From: Undaria pinnatifida
Lineage: Eukaryota > Sar > Phaeophyceae > Laminariales > Alariaceae
Direction: 5' to 3'
Assembly: GCA_012845835.1 (NCBI GenBank)
Contig: JABAKD010000023.1
Span: 21,360,203 to 21,424,202, forward strand
DNA length: 64,000 bases
Position 1 is the stretch's first letter. Each line of letters opens with the position of its first letter. The notes beneath the pieces are model-generated. The model did not search any database. It was not told the DNA's origin and worked only from the letters and a program-made list of their open reading frames with translations. This document shows positions 18,030 to 28,317 of the stretch, one piece after another. The position numbers and the translations under genes are program-made.

Positions 18030-18275
18030 TGACATACCTGGTATTGTGGTCTAGTACATAGACTGTCCGCTTATAATCCTGGTGGCCTTGGCTGGTTCGA
18101 ATCCGGGTGTCATTCATTAAGAAAAAAATATCCTCATGAAAAATCGATATTTTGTGTCAAAGAAAAAAATAGATAGCAATGTGACTTTGTGGTCTAGTAG
18201 ATAGACTGTTTGCTTAAAAGCCTGTTTTTCGTTGGTTGAATCCAGGCGTCATCGGGGAAAAAAATTATCCTCTTG
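18030..18275 (+). repeat. tRNA-like SINE dimer, copy 2
   Basis: Two units about 145 bp apart. Unit 1 has A-box-like TTGTGGTCTAGTACATAGAC and a canonical B box GGTTCGAATCC near 18092. Unit 2 (from about 18180) has TTGTGGTCTAGTAGATAGAC and a degenerate B box GGTTGAATCC. Each is followed by GTCAT, an A-rich run and TATCCTC(A/T)TGAAA. Acceptor pairing is poor, so these are tRNA-derived SINE heads rather than active tRNA genes. Confidence 0.65.
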
Positions 18276-18394
18276 AAAGAATAGATATTTTTTATACTCC
18301 GGAGTATAAAAATTGAAAAACGTCAGCTGTGAGTACGACCGATTGAATGGTTGAAACCCAAAGCAAGAAAGTAAAGAAAAGCTGGACCAATTTT

Positions 18395-18835
18395 AAATGT
18401 TCAGAAGATGAAAAACGAGTTCGAACGAATCAAATATAAAGGAGATAGTAAAAAATGAGTGAATGAAGAAACTGAAAAACGAAAAAAATACATTAATTGT
18501 CATAATAACTGGCCCACAGCTTCAGCTTGCTCCTGTTGCCTTGTGTTGTGTGCCCTTGGGCACATTATTATGAAAAAGCTCGCATGGACTTCTATTAAAA
18601 TGCAAGTTCAACTCCCTCGCATGGACGTCCATTAACATGAATGTTAAACTCCCGAAAAACCAAAGTTATTGCAAGTTAAACTCCCAAAAACAAAAAAATT
18701 GGAAAAAAATAGTAAAAAAATAAAAAGGGTAAAAAAATGTTCAGAACATGAAAAACGAGTTCGAACGAATCAAATTTGAAGGAGATAGTAGAATATGAAC
18801 GAAGAAAAAACTGAAAAAAAAACGAAAAATGCAAT
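18395..18835. repeat. Pair of ~100 bp direct repeats 340 bp apart
   Basis: ATGTTCAGAAGATGAAAAAC at about 18398 and ATGTTCAGAACATGAAAAAC at about 18737 begin two nearly identical segments that include GAGTTCGAACGAATCAAAT and AAGGAGATAGTA. Between them is A-rich sequence with two GCATGGACGTCCATTAA-like units. No coding potential. Confidence 0.7.
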
Positions 18836-19065
18836 AATTAATTGACGAAATAAATGGAAGAACCAACAAAGCGTGGAAGAAAGCAAAGAAAAGCTGGAGC
18901 GGTGAAATAATGTTGCCAAGAGGTGCTTGTGCAGAGCTAATTGCCCTGCGCTAGAATCTGATGCTTGTTGATGTCACGTTCTGAACGGCAGTACGTGTGA
19001 CGAGAACACGGCACGTACATAATAAATGGTACCTGGTACCTGTATCATACCTGGTACTACTACTG

Positions 19066-19311
19066 ACTGATTCTACGATAGCCCCCCCCAAAACCAGCGA
19101 TTTTGTTTAACCAACGTTTCATGGCTGCTCGACACAAGGAAGGATACTATCGAAAACATACTATCCACACATTTTCTTGTGTGCAAAGGTCTTTCGATCG
19201 ATGACGTCGGGGGGTCGAGGGACACCGTATTTCAGGAGAAACAATCGAGAGCTGGTTTTGAAACCAGCGATTTCGTTAAAGAAAAGTTGGGGGGGCTACC
19301 GTAGAACGACT
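19066..19311. mobile_element. 246 bp MITE, copy B
   Basis: Same length and orientation as copy A (9021-9266). Terminal inverted repeats are clearer here: left ACTGATTCTACGATAGCCCC, right end reading GGGGCTACCGTAGAACGACT. Flanked by CTACTG on both sides (19060-19065 and 19312-19317). It sits at the junction with a repeat that also occurs without it at 1690-1890. Confidence 0.85.
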
Positions 19312-19490
19312 CTACTGCTGTATGTTCAAAAGAGCGCACAGCCCCGCACGACACAACACCGCAAAACGAAGGGCAAGACACGGCACGGCACTATGCCGTG
19401 CTGCACTGCTGAGCTATATATAGCCGGGCTGACCTGAGCTGGGGGTGCGTTGTGATCTAACAACGTAGTATGTACAAATTTATTTATAGT
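19312..19490 (+). repeat. Dispersed repeat, direct copy of 1690-1890
   Basis: Starts directly after MITE copy B and shares the CACGACACA..CACCGCA segment, the CTGCTGAGCTATATATAGCC-type middle and the CTGAGCTGGGGGTGCG end. Confidence 0.6.
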
Positions 19491-19554
19491 ACCGGTACGT
19501 GGGATGATACTGCGAATGAATGTTGCTGGCATGTACGAACTAGTAAAAGTACCG

Positions 19555-19760
19555 CAAAGCACGCAGGATGGATAAGCAGCAAAGCACGTCAAAGCACAGC
19601 GCTGCGCTCTGCTAAGCTAGAGCTGCAGCAGGGCATCGCAGGGCACTGCACGGCGCTGCGTTGCTGCGAGTTATAGTGCTGCGGTGGAGTGCTGGGCGGT
19701 GCGGAGCTGATGAGCCAAGCCCAGATCTCAGCTGACAAAACTCGGAGATGCCGGGGAAGC
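19555..19760 (+). repeat. Dispersed repeat, direct copy of 47235-47440
   Basis: GCGCTGCGCTCTGCTA, GGGCATCGCAGGGCACTGCA and GATGAGCCAAGCCCAGATCT are shared with 47235-47440. GC-skewed runs of GCTG/GCGC; not coding. Confidence 0.75.
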
Positions 19761-19929
19761 ACCAACCGAGCGCTTTCAGCACGAAGATATTTGTATTTTT
19801 CCCAGCAACTAATTTTCTTAAGGAACTTCGGGACGGTTCTTTTCCCCAGCAACCATTTTTTTCGGCAATTACGGGCTGAGAAGGGCTGAGAGGGGGAAGA
19901 ATATGCCGATCGAGACCTCCGAGGGGGTC

Positions 19930-20075
19930 GAGAACTAAGTAATTAAGTCTATGACACGGCTCCCGAGAACCAAAAAGGGGACAGGTTAAGGTGTCACCAT
20001 GGGATTTCCACGGCTTGGATGTTTGGGTGGTGGTTCTATTTTGTAACCCATGGGTTAAGATTAGGCGCTCCTGCA
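19930..20075 (+). repeat. Dispersed repeat, direct copy of 44205-44340
   Basis: TATGACACGGCTCCCGAGAA, GTGTCACCATGGGATTTCCA and TAACCCATGGGTTAAGATTA occur in the same order in both places. The 6 bp palindromes CCATGG and CCCATGGG are prominent. Confidence 0.8.
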
Positions 20076-20330
20076 CACCGCAGGTTTTAAATAAACAAGA
20101 GCGAACAAGGGGTGGGACACAGGGGCCCCCAACACAGAGACACGCGACAACCACAGCCTGCCGTCGATCGCGCAAGTGGCCGGTAGTCCGTGCTTCGGTG
20201 GGTGTATCGGAAGTCGTTCGTACTGCTGTAGAACGTCGAAAACTACGTGGCATTCGTTCTGGTGGCAGACTCGCAAGTAGACCCGAAATTTATTTTTATT
20301 TTTATTTTCTTGGTCCCGTGCACCCCTACC
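20075..20330 (-). repeat. Dispersed repeat, inverted copy of 48035-48320
   Basis: Reverse complement of 48035-48320, sharing CCCCCAACACAGAGACACG and the CGATCGCG / GTCGTTCGTACTGCTGTAGA segments. Confidence 0.75.
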
Positions 20331-20364
20331 AAAAGATTGCCATGCAAAGGCTATTTGTTTAGTA

Positions 20365-20960
20365 TGGGTGCACCAAAAACGTGACACAAATTACCGACGA
20401 TATCCAACAACTTCGTGACACAAATTACCGACGGCAAGGCGTTTCGTTACAAGAAAACTCCCGAATCATGATATTTTCACGTAACAGAATCTCGAGAGAC
20501 AAAACCAGGCACGTAGAGCCGTCCCTTCGGCCCTTGGTGCTGGCTTTAGCACGGCGGCTGACACTCAGGCAGCCTCTGCTGCAGGCATGAGCGAGTGGGG
20601 TTGATCCGCAGCGAACTATTCCGCTGTGCTCGCTTCTCTGTGGCCATAGTCCACGCCATTTCATGCCACACCTTCCTTCTGTTTTTTTAGCTCGACGACG
20701 TTGTCGTACGTTTGAGGTACGAGGAAACCCGTACGTACGGGGTGTGAACAACACCAGTATGTACGATGAGCACGCTCGCCAACTGACGACTTTGGCAAAC
20801 ACACAACAGCAGGTGTAGCAGCAGTAGCCGTACTCGTAGGGAAAAAATTCTAGTACATGCTGCAGCAACTAGTGGCAACCAGAACCACAGCAGATAGCTC
20901 AAAGTAAGTGCAGTGCGAGTGCCGTTGGCAAGTTTAGTCGCACTCGCATCAATCTATCCG
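20365..20960 (-). repeat. Dispersed repeat, inverted copy of 48413-49445
   Basis: Contains ACACAAATTACCGACG twice (20386 and 20420) and then the reverse complement of the tandemly duplicated unit at 48413-49345, with TCTCGAGA(G/C)ACAAAACCA at one edge and ACGGCTGACACTC inside. A shorter relative lies at 44455-44760. Confidence 0.75.
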
Positions 20961-21007
20961 ATATAGTCTAGACTAGAACCACCGTTTTATGTTCATACAA
21001 GGGCTCC

Positions 21008-21039
21008 GCATGGGCGCCGGCATTTGCCGGCGCCCATGC
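21008..21039. repeat. GC-rich palindrome, family member 2
   Basis: Perfect 15 bp arms (GCATGGGCGCCGGCA and its complement) around a TT loop, preceded by ACAAGGGCTCC and followed by TTCGGGTAGGGCAGGGC. Nearly identical to 45935-45966. Confidence 0.75.
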
Positions 21040-21059
21040 TTCGGGTAGGGCAGGGCGGC

Positions 21060-21585
21060 ACTCGGACGAGGAAAAAAAGGGAAAATATTGTAGCTGTTCG
21101 ATTCAACATTATTGGAAGTTTAAAGTAATGCCGAGAGTTTAATACGAATATGAGGTTCGAAAGATCATCAATTGACATTCCATGGCGCCCATTCTTTGGG
21201 TGAGGAAGGGTAGCACTCGACGAAATATGTTGTAGTAATAAAGGAATTGAAGCTTAAAGTAATGCCAAGAGTCTAATACGGACATGAGGTTCTAAAGGTT
21301 CACTCTGATGAAAGGAAAACATATAAACGAAGAAAGCAAGCATAGGCGAAACACTGTTATTAAAACCGTCGCCAAGTAAAAGTAGGCCAGAAATGCCGTA
21401 AGGAGAATTTGAAAACCTGCTTGGCTTCGAGGCTGCGAGGCGAAAGGAAAGAGGAGATGTCATCAATAAAATGATATCGGCCGGAATGAATGGTTGGAAA
21501 TGATTACTCGGGTAGTTTACAGAAGAGAAAAAGGAAGGCGCCGTTGATTGTGCCTTCGAAAACCCCTCGGTGTTTACTCCCTGTG
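21060..21585 (-). repeat. Dispersed repeat, inverted copy of 333-855
   Basis: Reverse complement of 333-855 throughout, ending at CCCCTCGGTGTTTACTCCC. A TACTCGGGTAG-like segment at 21507 is also present. Confidence 0.75.
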
Positions 21586-22084
21586 AAGGTGTCGTGGTAC
21601 CGGAAGATGGGAGGGAAAGGACGCAGGGGTATCAGCTTAGCTTGGAGACAGCACCGGTTCTTCTTTATAGATTTCTCATTATTGGCATTGAGCTATGACA
21701 AGCTCGAGGAGACATGAAAGTAGAAGGAGGAGGAGGAGGAGAAGGTGGAGAAGGAGGAGTGAGAGCACGGGGGTGGCGTGAAGCTCACAGAGTTCGCTTC
21801 ACCCCAGCATTGCTGCTGTGCTCTCTTCCGGACCTTTACCTATGGAACGTACAAGGAACGTTCTCCCAGATGTTCTATATTCCCTTGAGCGCCTAACGCG
21901 CTTACTTCCATCTATCTTGTCCAGAGGAAGAACGTTTGGTCACCGAGAACGCTCCTGTGGTATAAGCTAGCTAGATTCAACGGTTCATCCGCTCCACTTA
22001 GAATATTCTGTTCATGAGAATCTTCTTGTGGCCAATAGACCATGGCTCTGCGGACTATCTTACTAATCTTTTTCCAGATATACT
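21586..22084. other. Stretch without recognised feature
   Basis: Contains a GGAGGAGGAGGAGGAG purine microsatellite around 21725 and otherwise nothing I can assign. Confidence 0.4.
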
Positions 22085-22260
22085 GACACTCTATTACATT
22101 AGCCCACCCTGAATAATCGTAGATGCAGATCACCTGCCCATCAAAGGATGTAAACAAAACATCCAAAATTGGAAAAGGATTCGAAGATGCGGCTTTTCGA
22201 AACAAACGAAAACAAGGCTATAGATTCCCCCACACCTCGAAATAATGAGGCTTAAACGCC
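22085..22260 (-). mobile_element. Remnant of an LTR/3' UTR junction from a related retroelement
   Basis: TAGCCCACCCTGA beginning at 22099 is identical to the sequence just inside the 3' LTR of element 1 (2407 onward). TTCGAAGATGCGGCT and a CCCCCACACCTC follow at similar distances. The adjoining TGTAATAGAG (minus strand, ending at 22098) could be the start of a diverged LTR. No coding part of that element is recognisable to the right. Confidence 0.4.
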
Positions 22261-22559
22261 TCAGTGCAAGCTAAACAACCCTATGATGGAGCTCACAACC
22301 GCGAGAGCTCGAGAAAGGGTATGTACCTGCGGTATACCAGTAGCAATCGGCCAACGATAACACGAAGGGCGCGGCCATTGAGCGCAAGGATGCGAAGGGG
22401 GCCAAAGAAGAAGGTATAGACGCGGAAACCGAGTCAGAAGAGAATAAGGGAACACGTGTCACGCTGTGAAGGCCAGACAAGTTTACGGCTTGAAGCGTAG
22501 TGCCGAAAGGCGGACGGTCGGTCCATTTGCCGGAAGATAATAGAGAAATCAAGAAACAC

Positions 22560-24200
22560 TGCCTAACAGAACACCAGGGTCCGCTACGTTAACATGGACA
22601 GCTGACGTGGGGCCATCGATTGGACGGTGAAAGAGAAACAACCAAGACGCGAAGAAGTACGCAAAAATCGGGCCATTAATCGAAAGGTAGAAGAGAAAGA
22701 GCCTACAACGAGAGAAAACAAACAACACTGCCTAAACTAATGTCAGGGTCCGCAATGTTGGACCTGGAATGCTGACGTGGGACCATTGGTCGAAAGGCAA
22801 AACTATAAAAAAAAAAACAGTAGGCTGAGGTGTAACGGAAGCACAGGGGCCGTAATGTGGGACCTAGGAGGCTAGCATGAGGCCCTTGGTCAACCTGTAG
22901 AACGGGAAATCGAGGCTACCAAAACAAATCGCGAAAACGCAGTGAAAGACAACACCTCAACAATGGCACAGACAACACCAAAATGGTGGTACTGGAGGCG
23001 TGTGTGATACGCCGGAAAGCTGAACCGGGGGGCAACAGTGGAGTACCCTAAGAAGCTATCTGGGTACAATACCGGGAAGACGGGAAGAGATAAGTGGTGA
23101 GGTCACCCAGCCAACGCAATACGCAAACAAGGACGAAACTGAAACGTAGACACAGAAAGACGGAGGGTACTATCGGAAGCCGGAAAGAGAGTCGACATAT
23201 GACACCTCAAGAAGCTAACTAATGACGGGAACAATGCCAGCAAACGTAGCGAGGCTATTCAACCATAACAAAGCAAGCCAAAAATGGGGTCAAGAAGACG
23301 ATACTCGTTCAGCTCGAAGCAGCGCTGGAAGTGTCTAGCTCCAGAAAGAATGCAGGGAACAGAGAAGACAATATGAAGAAAGCCGCAGCTAGGCACCATA
23401 CGTCGGGAACACGGGGTCGATAACGTGGAGCAACCCTGAAAAGGTAACCGAGAAAAATGCACGGAGGAACAGGAGGTGAGGAAATCGTGTCAAAGCAACG
23501 TGCTGCAGTCTGACAAAGAAAAAGAGGGTCCATCGAAAGAGACCTTGAAAGGTTACTTTTAGAAAACGAGCAACACTAGGTACTTAGCGAAGGAGTTCCT
23601 CCCAAAACGATTTCGCCGAAAACACAACACGAAAGGGGGTCAACTTGGAAAGCCTAAATGGGCTGCGAAGCCAAACAGGGGTCAAAACATGGGATCGATG
23701 CGACAAGTACACCAACAAGCCAAGAGCAAAACGGGGGCGAAGAGGGGACGGCCTGTGGACTGCACAGTCTGGACGGGCTGTAAACCCATGATTAAGGACG
23801 GTGTAGTTAAACCCTATGGGCAGGTATGCCGAAATGAAACAAGAAAAAGTGGTCGAGAGAAACAAGACCTGTTGACTGCAAAGCCAGCACGGGGGTCAGT
23901 GTCGTTGGACCGTAGGGGCAGCGGTGCCGAGAGAAAAAGGTAAGAAAGAGTGGTCCAGGGGAATGGATCCGCTGACAAAACTAGTACGGAGCCCGACAGC
24001 AAGGGGCTCTTGGGGGCAGGTACAACCAAACAAGAATGTAGAGGCCAGAAGAACCGACAGATGGGCTGGAGCGTCAGCACGGGACCGCTAACGTGGAATC
24101 TAAGGGGGGCTCTCAATGTGAAGCCAGTGGTCGACAACATGGGACCATAGACAATAGCAATAGCTGGAATGCCGTAATACCAAGTGGCTGGGGCTAAAGT
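22560..24200 (+). repeat. Degenerate tandem repeats, purine-rich on the plus strand
   Basis: Units resembling CAGGGTCCGC..TGTTGGACCTG..GCTGACGTGGGACCATTGGTC recur at about 22585, 22745, 22845 and, more weakly, near 24070-24150. The plus strand is strongly A/G-rich throughout 22.5-26.4 kb, which produces many hydrophobic, Ser/Leu/Phe-rich open frames on the minus strand that I do not accept as genes. Confidence 0.5.
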
Positions 24201-25199
24201 GCAGCGACGTCAGTCGTGGGAAAAAGTACGCCAAGAAGCAAGAAATGTCCAACAACAAAAGGGAAGTATGTCAAGGGGTAAGGAAAGTCCAACAGCAACA
24301 AAAAGAGAGGGGGTAATGCCTAGCAAAAAACCAAGAGAAATAACGCGGAAAGCATCCATGTTGTCACCAAGCGCATAGAGCGCGGTGGACACGAGACGAT
24401 GGAAAACCTCGACATGGTTCGGAAACGCCATGTTTCGTCGGTATGCACGAAACGTGGGTAGGCTGCATAAGCGGTAGAAGGCGGAAGCAAAACCACGAAG
24501 GCGAACACTCGTCTATAGAAAAGTGGAACAACTTGGGCGCGAGTTCAGGATCAAGGCGCCCATGAAGATCACTGAAAAACGAACAAGTGCCATACTTTGA
24601 ATGCGGCAAAGACAGAAGGCATACTACAACATTAAAACGTTGTTGGGGCCTCAATGATACTGCGACTGTAAGGGAATACTTTGGGGGGCCACAAGGCGAT
24701 AACACTGACGATACTGGTAACTACCAGGTAGAATTGTACTGAGACAGTAGGGTCCAAAGCTAATACGCGCACTAAGCGTTCACGAAAAAAAATCTCCCAG
24801 AAGAAAGGAGATAAGGCTACTACGATCGGTCGTTTGCTGCGCACAGCGAAACCCACTAAGGAGCAAGCGTGCCCAGAAATAACAAGAAAAAAAACAAATA
24901 ATACCCGCGTTGCATGGACGCGAAAGCGGAAGGTAAAGTTTCCGAAAAAGTACAAATGCCAGAGTCGGGAGGAAATACATTCCGAAAATGCATACACTGC
25001 AGAGGGGAGAGGGTGTACGTTCCCATCCGGCACATAGTGCAGGGGGGAGGAAAAATCAAGATAGAAAAACCAAGCTAACACGATATTATTTGCAAACTTA
25101 TACCGTGATAGCGGTAAAAACGGGATCTTAACGCAACGGAGGGCTAACAAACTCTGCGAACGAGCACGCACATGGTGCAGACGATATCTCAGCTGAGAA

Positions 25200-25440
25200 G
25201 GAATCAGACGAAACTGTTACGATGTCGCGGGCTGATACCGTAAGCCGGACACAGGGAGGGGGCAAGTCACGTACAACTCTGATAATGCTAGCGGCGGGCA
25301 TGCACAGCGTGCAAGCAAAGTTCAGGCTAATAAGGACCAAGCGAAACTGCTATGGTTTCGGGGGTTGATACTATAAAGAAGCCTAGAGGGGGGGTCGTGA
25401 ACAAACGACGGACCCGAAAATACTAGCAAAAAGTTGACGT
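25200..25440 (+). repeat. Two ~136 bp degenerate repeats
   Basis: GACGAAACTGTTACGATGTC at about 25208 and the diverged AGCGAAACTGCTATGG at about 25341 start two copies, each with a GGG(C/T)TGATACxxTA segment. Confidence 0.45.
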
Positions 25441-25589
25441 CGTGAAACTCTGAAAATGTGGCCTACTATAAAGCCATTCCTGTTGGAAACTAAGCCACGA
25501 ACAATCGGGGGAAACACACGCGAAAGCACTTGGATGTCCAATGGAGAAGAGGGGACTTGTGCAGGGCGATACGACGCGGACAAGGTGGA

Positions 25590-25960
25590 CAACACGCCTC
25601 AACAAGCATCTAGGGCGTGCGTAGTGCAGAAAACCGAGGAAGGGCCAGAGCACATAGCAGGTATACCACAATGGTAACAGAACAAATACGACGCCTCAAT
25701 AAGCACCCAATGACGTACGTAGTGCAAAGAGTTGGGAAAGGGCTAAGACATATATATATATATATGCCATAACGGTAAGAAAACAAATACGACGCCTCAA
25801 CAAGCACCTATGACTTACGTAATGCAAAAAGCAGAAGAATAAGTAAGGTGGGCATACCACAGCGGTGTTGGAGACAATACCATGCCCCAATATGCGCCTA
25901 TTTCGTACTTAGAGCAGAAAGCAAGAGAAAGGCCAACATAAAAAAATACCACAGCAGGTT
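25590..25960 (+). repeat. Tandem repeat of ~96 bp, about four units
   Basis: CGCCTCAACAAGCA-type landmarks at 25595, 25692 and 25793 and a degenerate one at 25883. Each unit contains ACGTA(G/A)TGCAAA and a TATACCACAA/GGTA segment. A (TA)n run interrupts the second unit at about 25750. Confidence 0.75.
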
Positions 25961-26135
25961 CGCGGACTGCGAAACAAGTGTAAGCTAAACCGACGAGAGG
26001 AAACGAAAACACGGCAGGTTTGAGGCCAAGTTACGAAAACGGGGCAGGCTAAACCGGCACAAACAGGAAGACGGAATTATAACAAATTTTCGGCCTGGTT
26101 ACGGAGATGGAGCCAGCTAAATCAGTGGCTGGAAG

Positions 26136-26269
26136 GTCAGGGTAGCACACCGACGCAAGTGCGCAAACATATGTGCTGGTCAAAAGTGGGACAACCCGAA
26201 AAGTCAGGGTAGCACACCGACGCAAACACGCGAACATACGCGCTGGTCAAAAATGTGACAACCCTAAAC
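26136..26269 (+). repeat. Two tandem 67 bp units
   Basis: GTCAGGGTAGCACACCGACG at 26136 and at 26203, each continuing through a TGCTGGTCAAAA..TG.GACAACCC segment. A third truncated start is at 26270. Confidence 0.8.
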
Positions 26270-26639
26270 GTCAAGGCAAAGAAGAGGCACCTTGAAACTA
26301 ACTGAGCAACAAAATCAAACCCAAAAGAGAAAATCAAGAAGCCAATGCGCACAAAACTAATCCCATGGAAAAAAACTCAAGAAGGAACTCGAGAAACATG
26401 GTAAGGGGAGGGACAACAAGACAAAAGGGTAAGTGCGACTCAATGCGATAATGCCCTGGCTGCAGACAGCCTGTCGCGTGGCGCTGTAGGCACGCCGGTC
26501 CGTAGATGGTGCTCCGCGAAGATATACAGTAGAGAAGCCGTAGGTTGATCCTGGAACCGGGTGGTGTAGGGTTTGAAGAACGATCCGATGAAACGCGGCT
26601 GGTGGTCGTACTAGGGTGTTCTGCAGCGCTCCGATCGCG

Positions 26640-27360
26640 AGACAGTTACGTCGTGGTGTTCGCGGAAGATGTGGTAGGAGCGCTGGAGACGGATGATGGT
26701 CCAGTAAAACGCGTTGAAGAGCTCCGAGCTCGAACCAGTGAGGGTGGGGTGTTCGCGGAAGATACGGTGGAGGCTCTTGTGACGAAAGAAGACGAGGCTG
26801 TAGTAGCTCAATATGGTAGGGTGAAGAAGGTGGCGGATAGCGTATGCGGTGGTGGAATGTGCGTGTTCCTCAGCGTACATGTAGGTGCAAGCGTTGACGC
26901 TGTAGTAGTCCTTTAAAGTGGGCCCGTGGAGATGCCTGCGGTGCTCGTGGTGTTGGAGTTAGCATTTTACGCAGCGAGGATGACGGCGTGGTTGCTGGAG
27001 TAGGCTGTGGAGAAGGTGCGAAGTTGCCGACGATGACGATGACGCCGGGGCGGTTAGTAGCGGACTGAAGGAACAGACTTACCGGCGCGGTGGCTGCAGC
27101 AGTCAGCGAAATATGTCCCAGCTGGTCGGCGCTGACTGTGCGATGATGCCGGAGTTGGTGGTAGTGGCCAGGAAGAGGACGCCTCGCCGCTGGTAGCGGT
27201 TTGAAGCGGCAGGCCCATCGGTGCATGGCTGCAAAAGTCGGTGAAATAATTCCCAGATTGTCGGAGTAGATGGTGGCGACGACGCCGGGGCCGGCGGTAG
27301 TGGCCAAAAAAGAAAAGGTTGCCTCGACGTTGGTAGTGGCTTGAAGGAGAAAGACATCGA
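26640..27360 (+). repeat. Degenerate duplications preceding element 2
   Basis: GTGTTCGCGGAAGAT(G/A) occurs at about 26657 and 26748 with similar surroundings (~91 bp apart). GTAGTGGCCA(G/A) with CTGGTAGCGG/TTGGTAGTGG occurs at about 27166 and 27296 (~130 bp apart). An open plus-strand frame (26545-26916) is Val/Glu-rich repeat sequence and is not accepted as a gene. Confidence 0.45.
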
Positions 27361-27419
27361 ATGATGAAGTCGCGGAAGACGGGGGTGGATCTCAGGCAAA
27401 AGGTGGAGCTCTGACGAAG

Positions 27420-27724
27420 GTGTTTTCTCGCGGTAACAGCGGGCGCTCCGTCCTTTTTTTTTCCATCAAGGAGGAGTCGGCAAGATTAGCTACCTCGTCT
27501 CCCTTCTCCAAGAGGCATAACGAAAAAGAGCCTCCTCGGGTAAGAACATTATTACCACTTCCCCGAGCCCCGCTCCAGAAGACGCCCACAGGGTCTACGG
27601 ACCCTGCTTTGTCTTTTAACACGCTAACCCACGTGTTTCAGGCTGCGTCTGCCCCAGTGGCACAGGAAGAAGATTCGACAATGCGCGACGGGCCAGTGGT
27701 GAATCCACGGCCTCCAGCCTGATC
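27420..27724 (+). pseudogene. Linker segment of element 2
   Basis: Open frame with the same peptides as the element 1 linker (APLQKTPTGSTDPALS, APVAQEEDSTMRDGPVV), ending at TGA where element 1 has CGA. Conservation of this frame in both copies supports it as the true linker frame. Confidence 0.65.
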
Positions 27725-27869
27725 AGCTGGACGCTATTCCCGTGAAATGACGGAAGAATCGCGCCTCTCGTCAAGCAGAAACAACTCAGAGCCCCTGCCC
27801 CTTCGGGCGTAGTTAGAGTAGTTTTCTTGCGATTACATGATAAAGATCGAAGAGGCCACGACGCGAGAA

Positions 27870-28310
27870 ACCGTGGGTTCGGACTCGCGTCGTGCTCCCG
27901 AGGCCTGGTGTTCCTGAGGGGGACACTACAGGCCCAAAGAGCCGAGGACTGGTGTTCCCAGAGGGGGACATTGCAGACCCAAATGCCCAACGGGGCTACC
28001 GACGGGTTGGCACCGTCGGTGTTAGACTCTTTTTCGGGTGCAGCGAGGGCGGCTTCTTACGAGGCCTGGTGCTCCCGCCAGGGGACACTACAGGCCCAAA
28101 GAGCCGAAGACAGATGCAGACCCACAAATGTCCAACGAGGCTACCGACGGGTTGGCACCGTCAGTTTTTGCCATTTTTCGGGCGCAGTTAGAGCGCATTC
28201 TCGCGTTTTTCCGCCAACGAGCGAAGAAAGACCCGAGGCGAGATACCACTGGTTCGGATTCACGTCGTGCTTCCGAGGCCCGGAGTTCCTGGACGGGGAT
28301 ATTGCAGGCC
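27870..28310 (+). repeat. ~150-160 bp duplicated linker unit in element 2
   Basis: GGCCTGGTG(T/C)TCC, GGGGACACTACAGGCCCAAA and CTACCGACGGGTTGGCACCG occur twice, about 150-160 bp apart. A partial third unit is at 28270. Element 1 has a shorter version (GTLQAQSARDWC then GTLQAHMPN). Confidence 0.75.
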
Positions 28311-28317
28311 CAAATTT

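Noticed and set aside
18037-18117. Possible functional tRNA with B box GGTTCGAATCC
   Set aside because: The acceptor strands do not pair, and a similar tandem copy and a relative at 2005 show it is a SINE head.
21008-21039. Helitron 3' terminal hairpin
   Set aside because: No CTRR follows the hairpin, no TC start is evident and no RepHel-like protein is in the window.
22560-26350. Many hydrophobic minus-strand frames of 60-180 codons
   Set aside because: They follow from the A/G-rich plus strand, overlap each other, sit on tandem repeats and show no domain.
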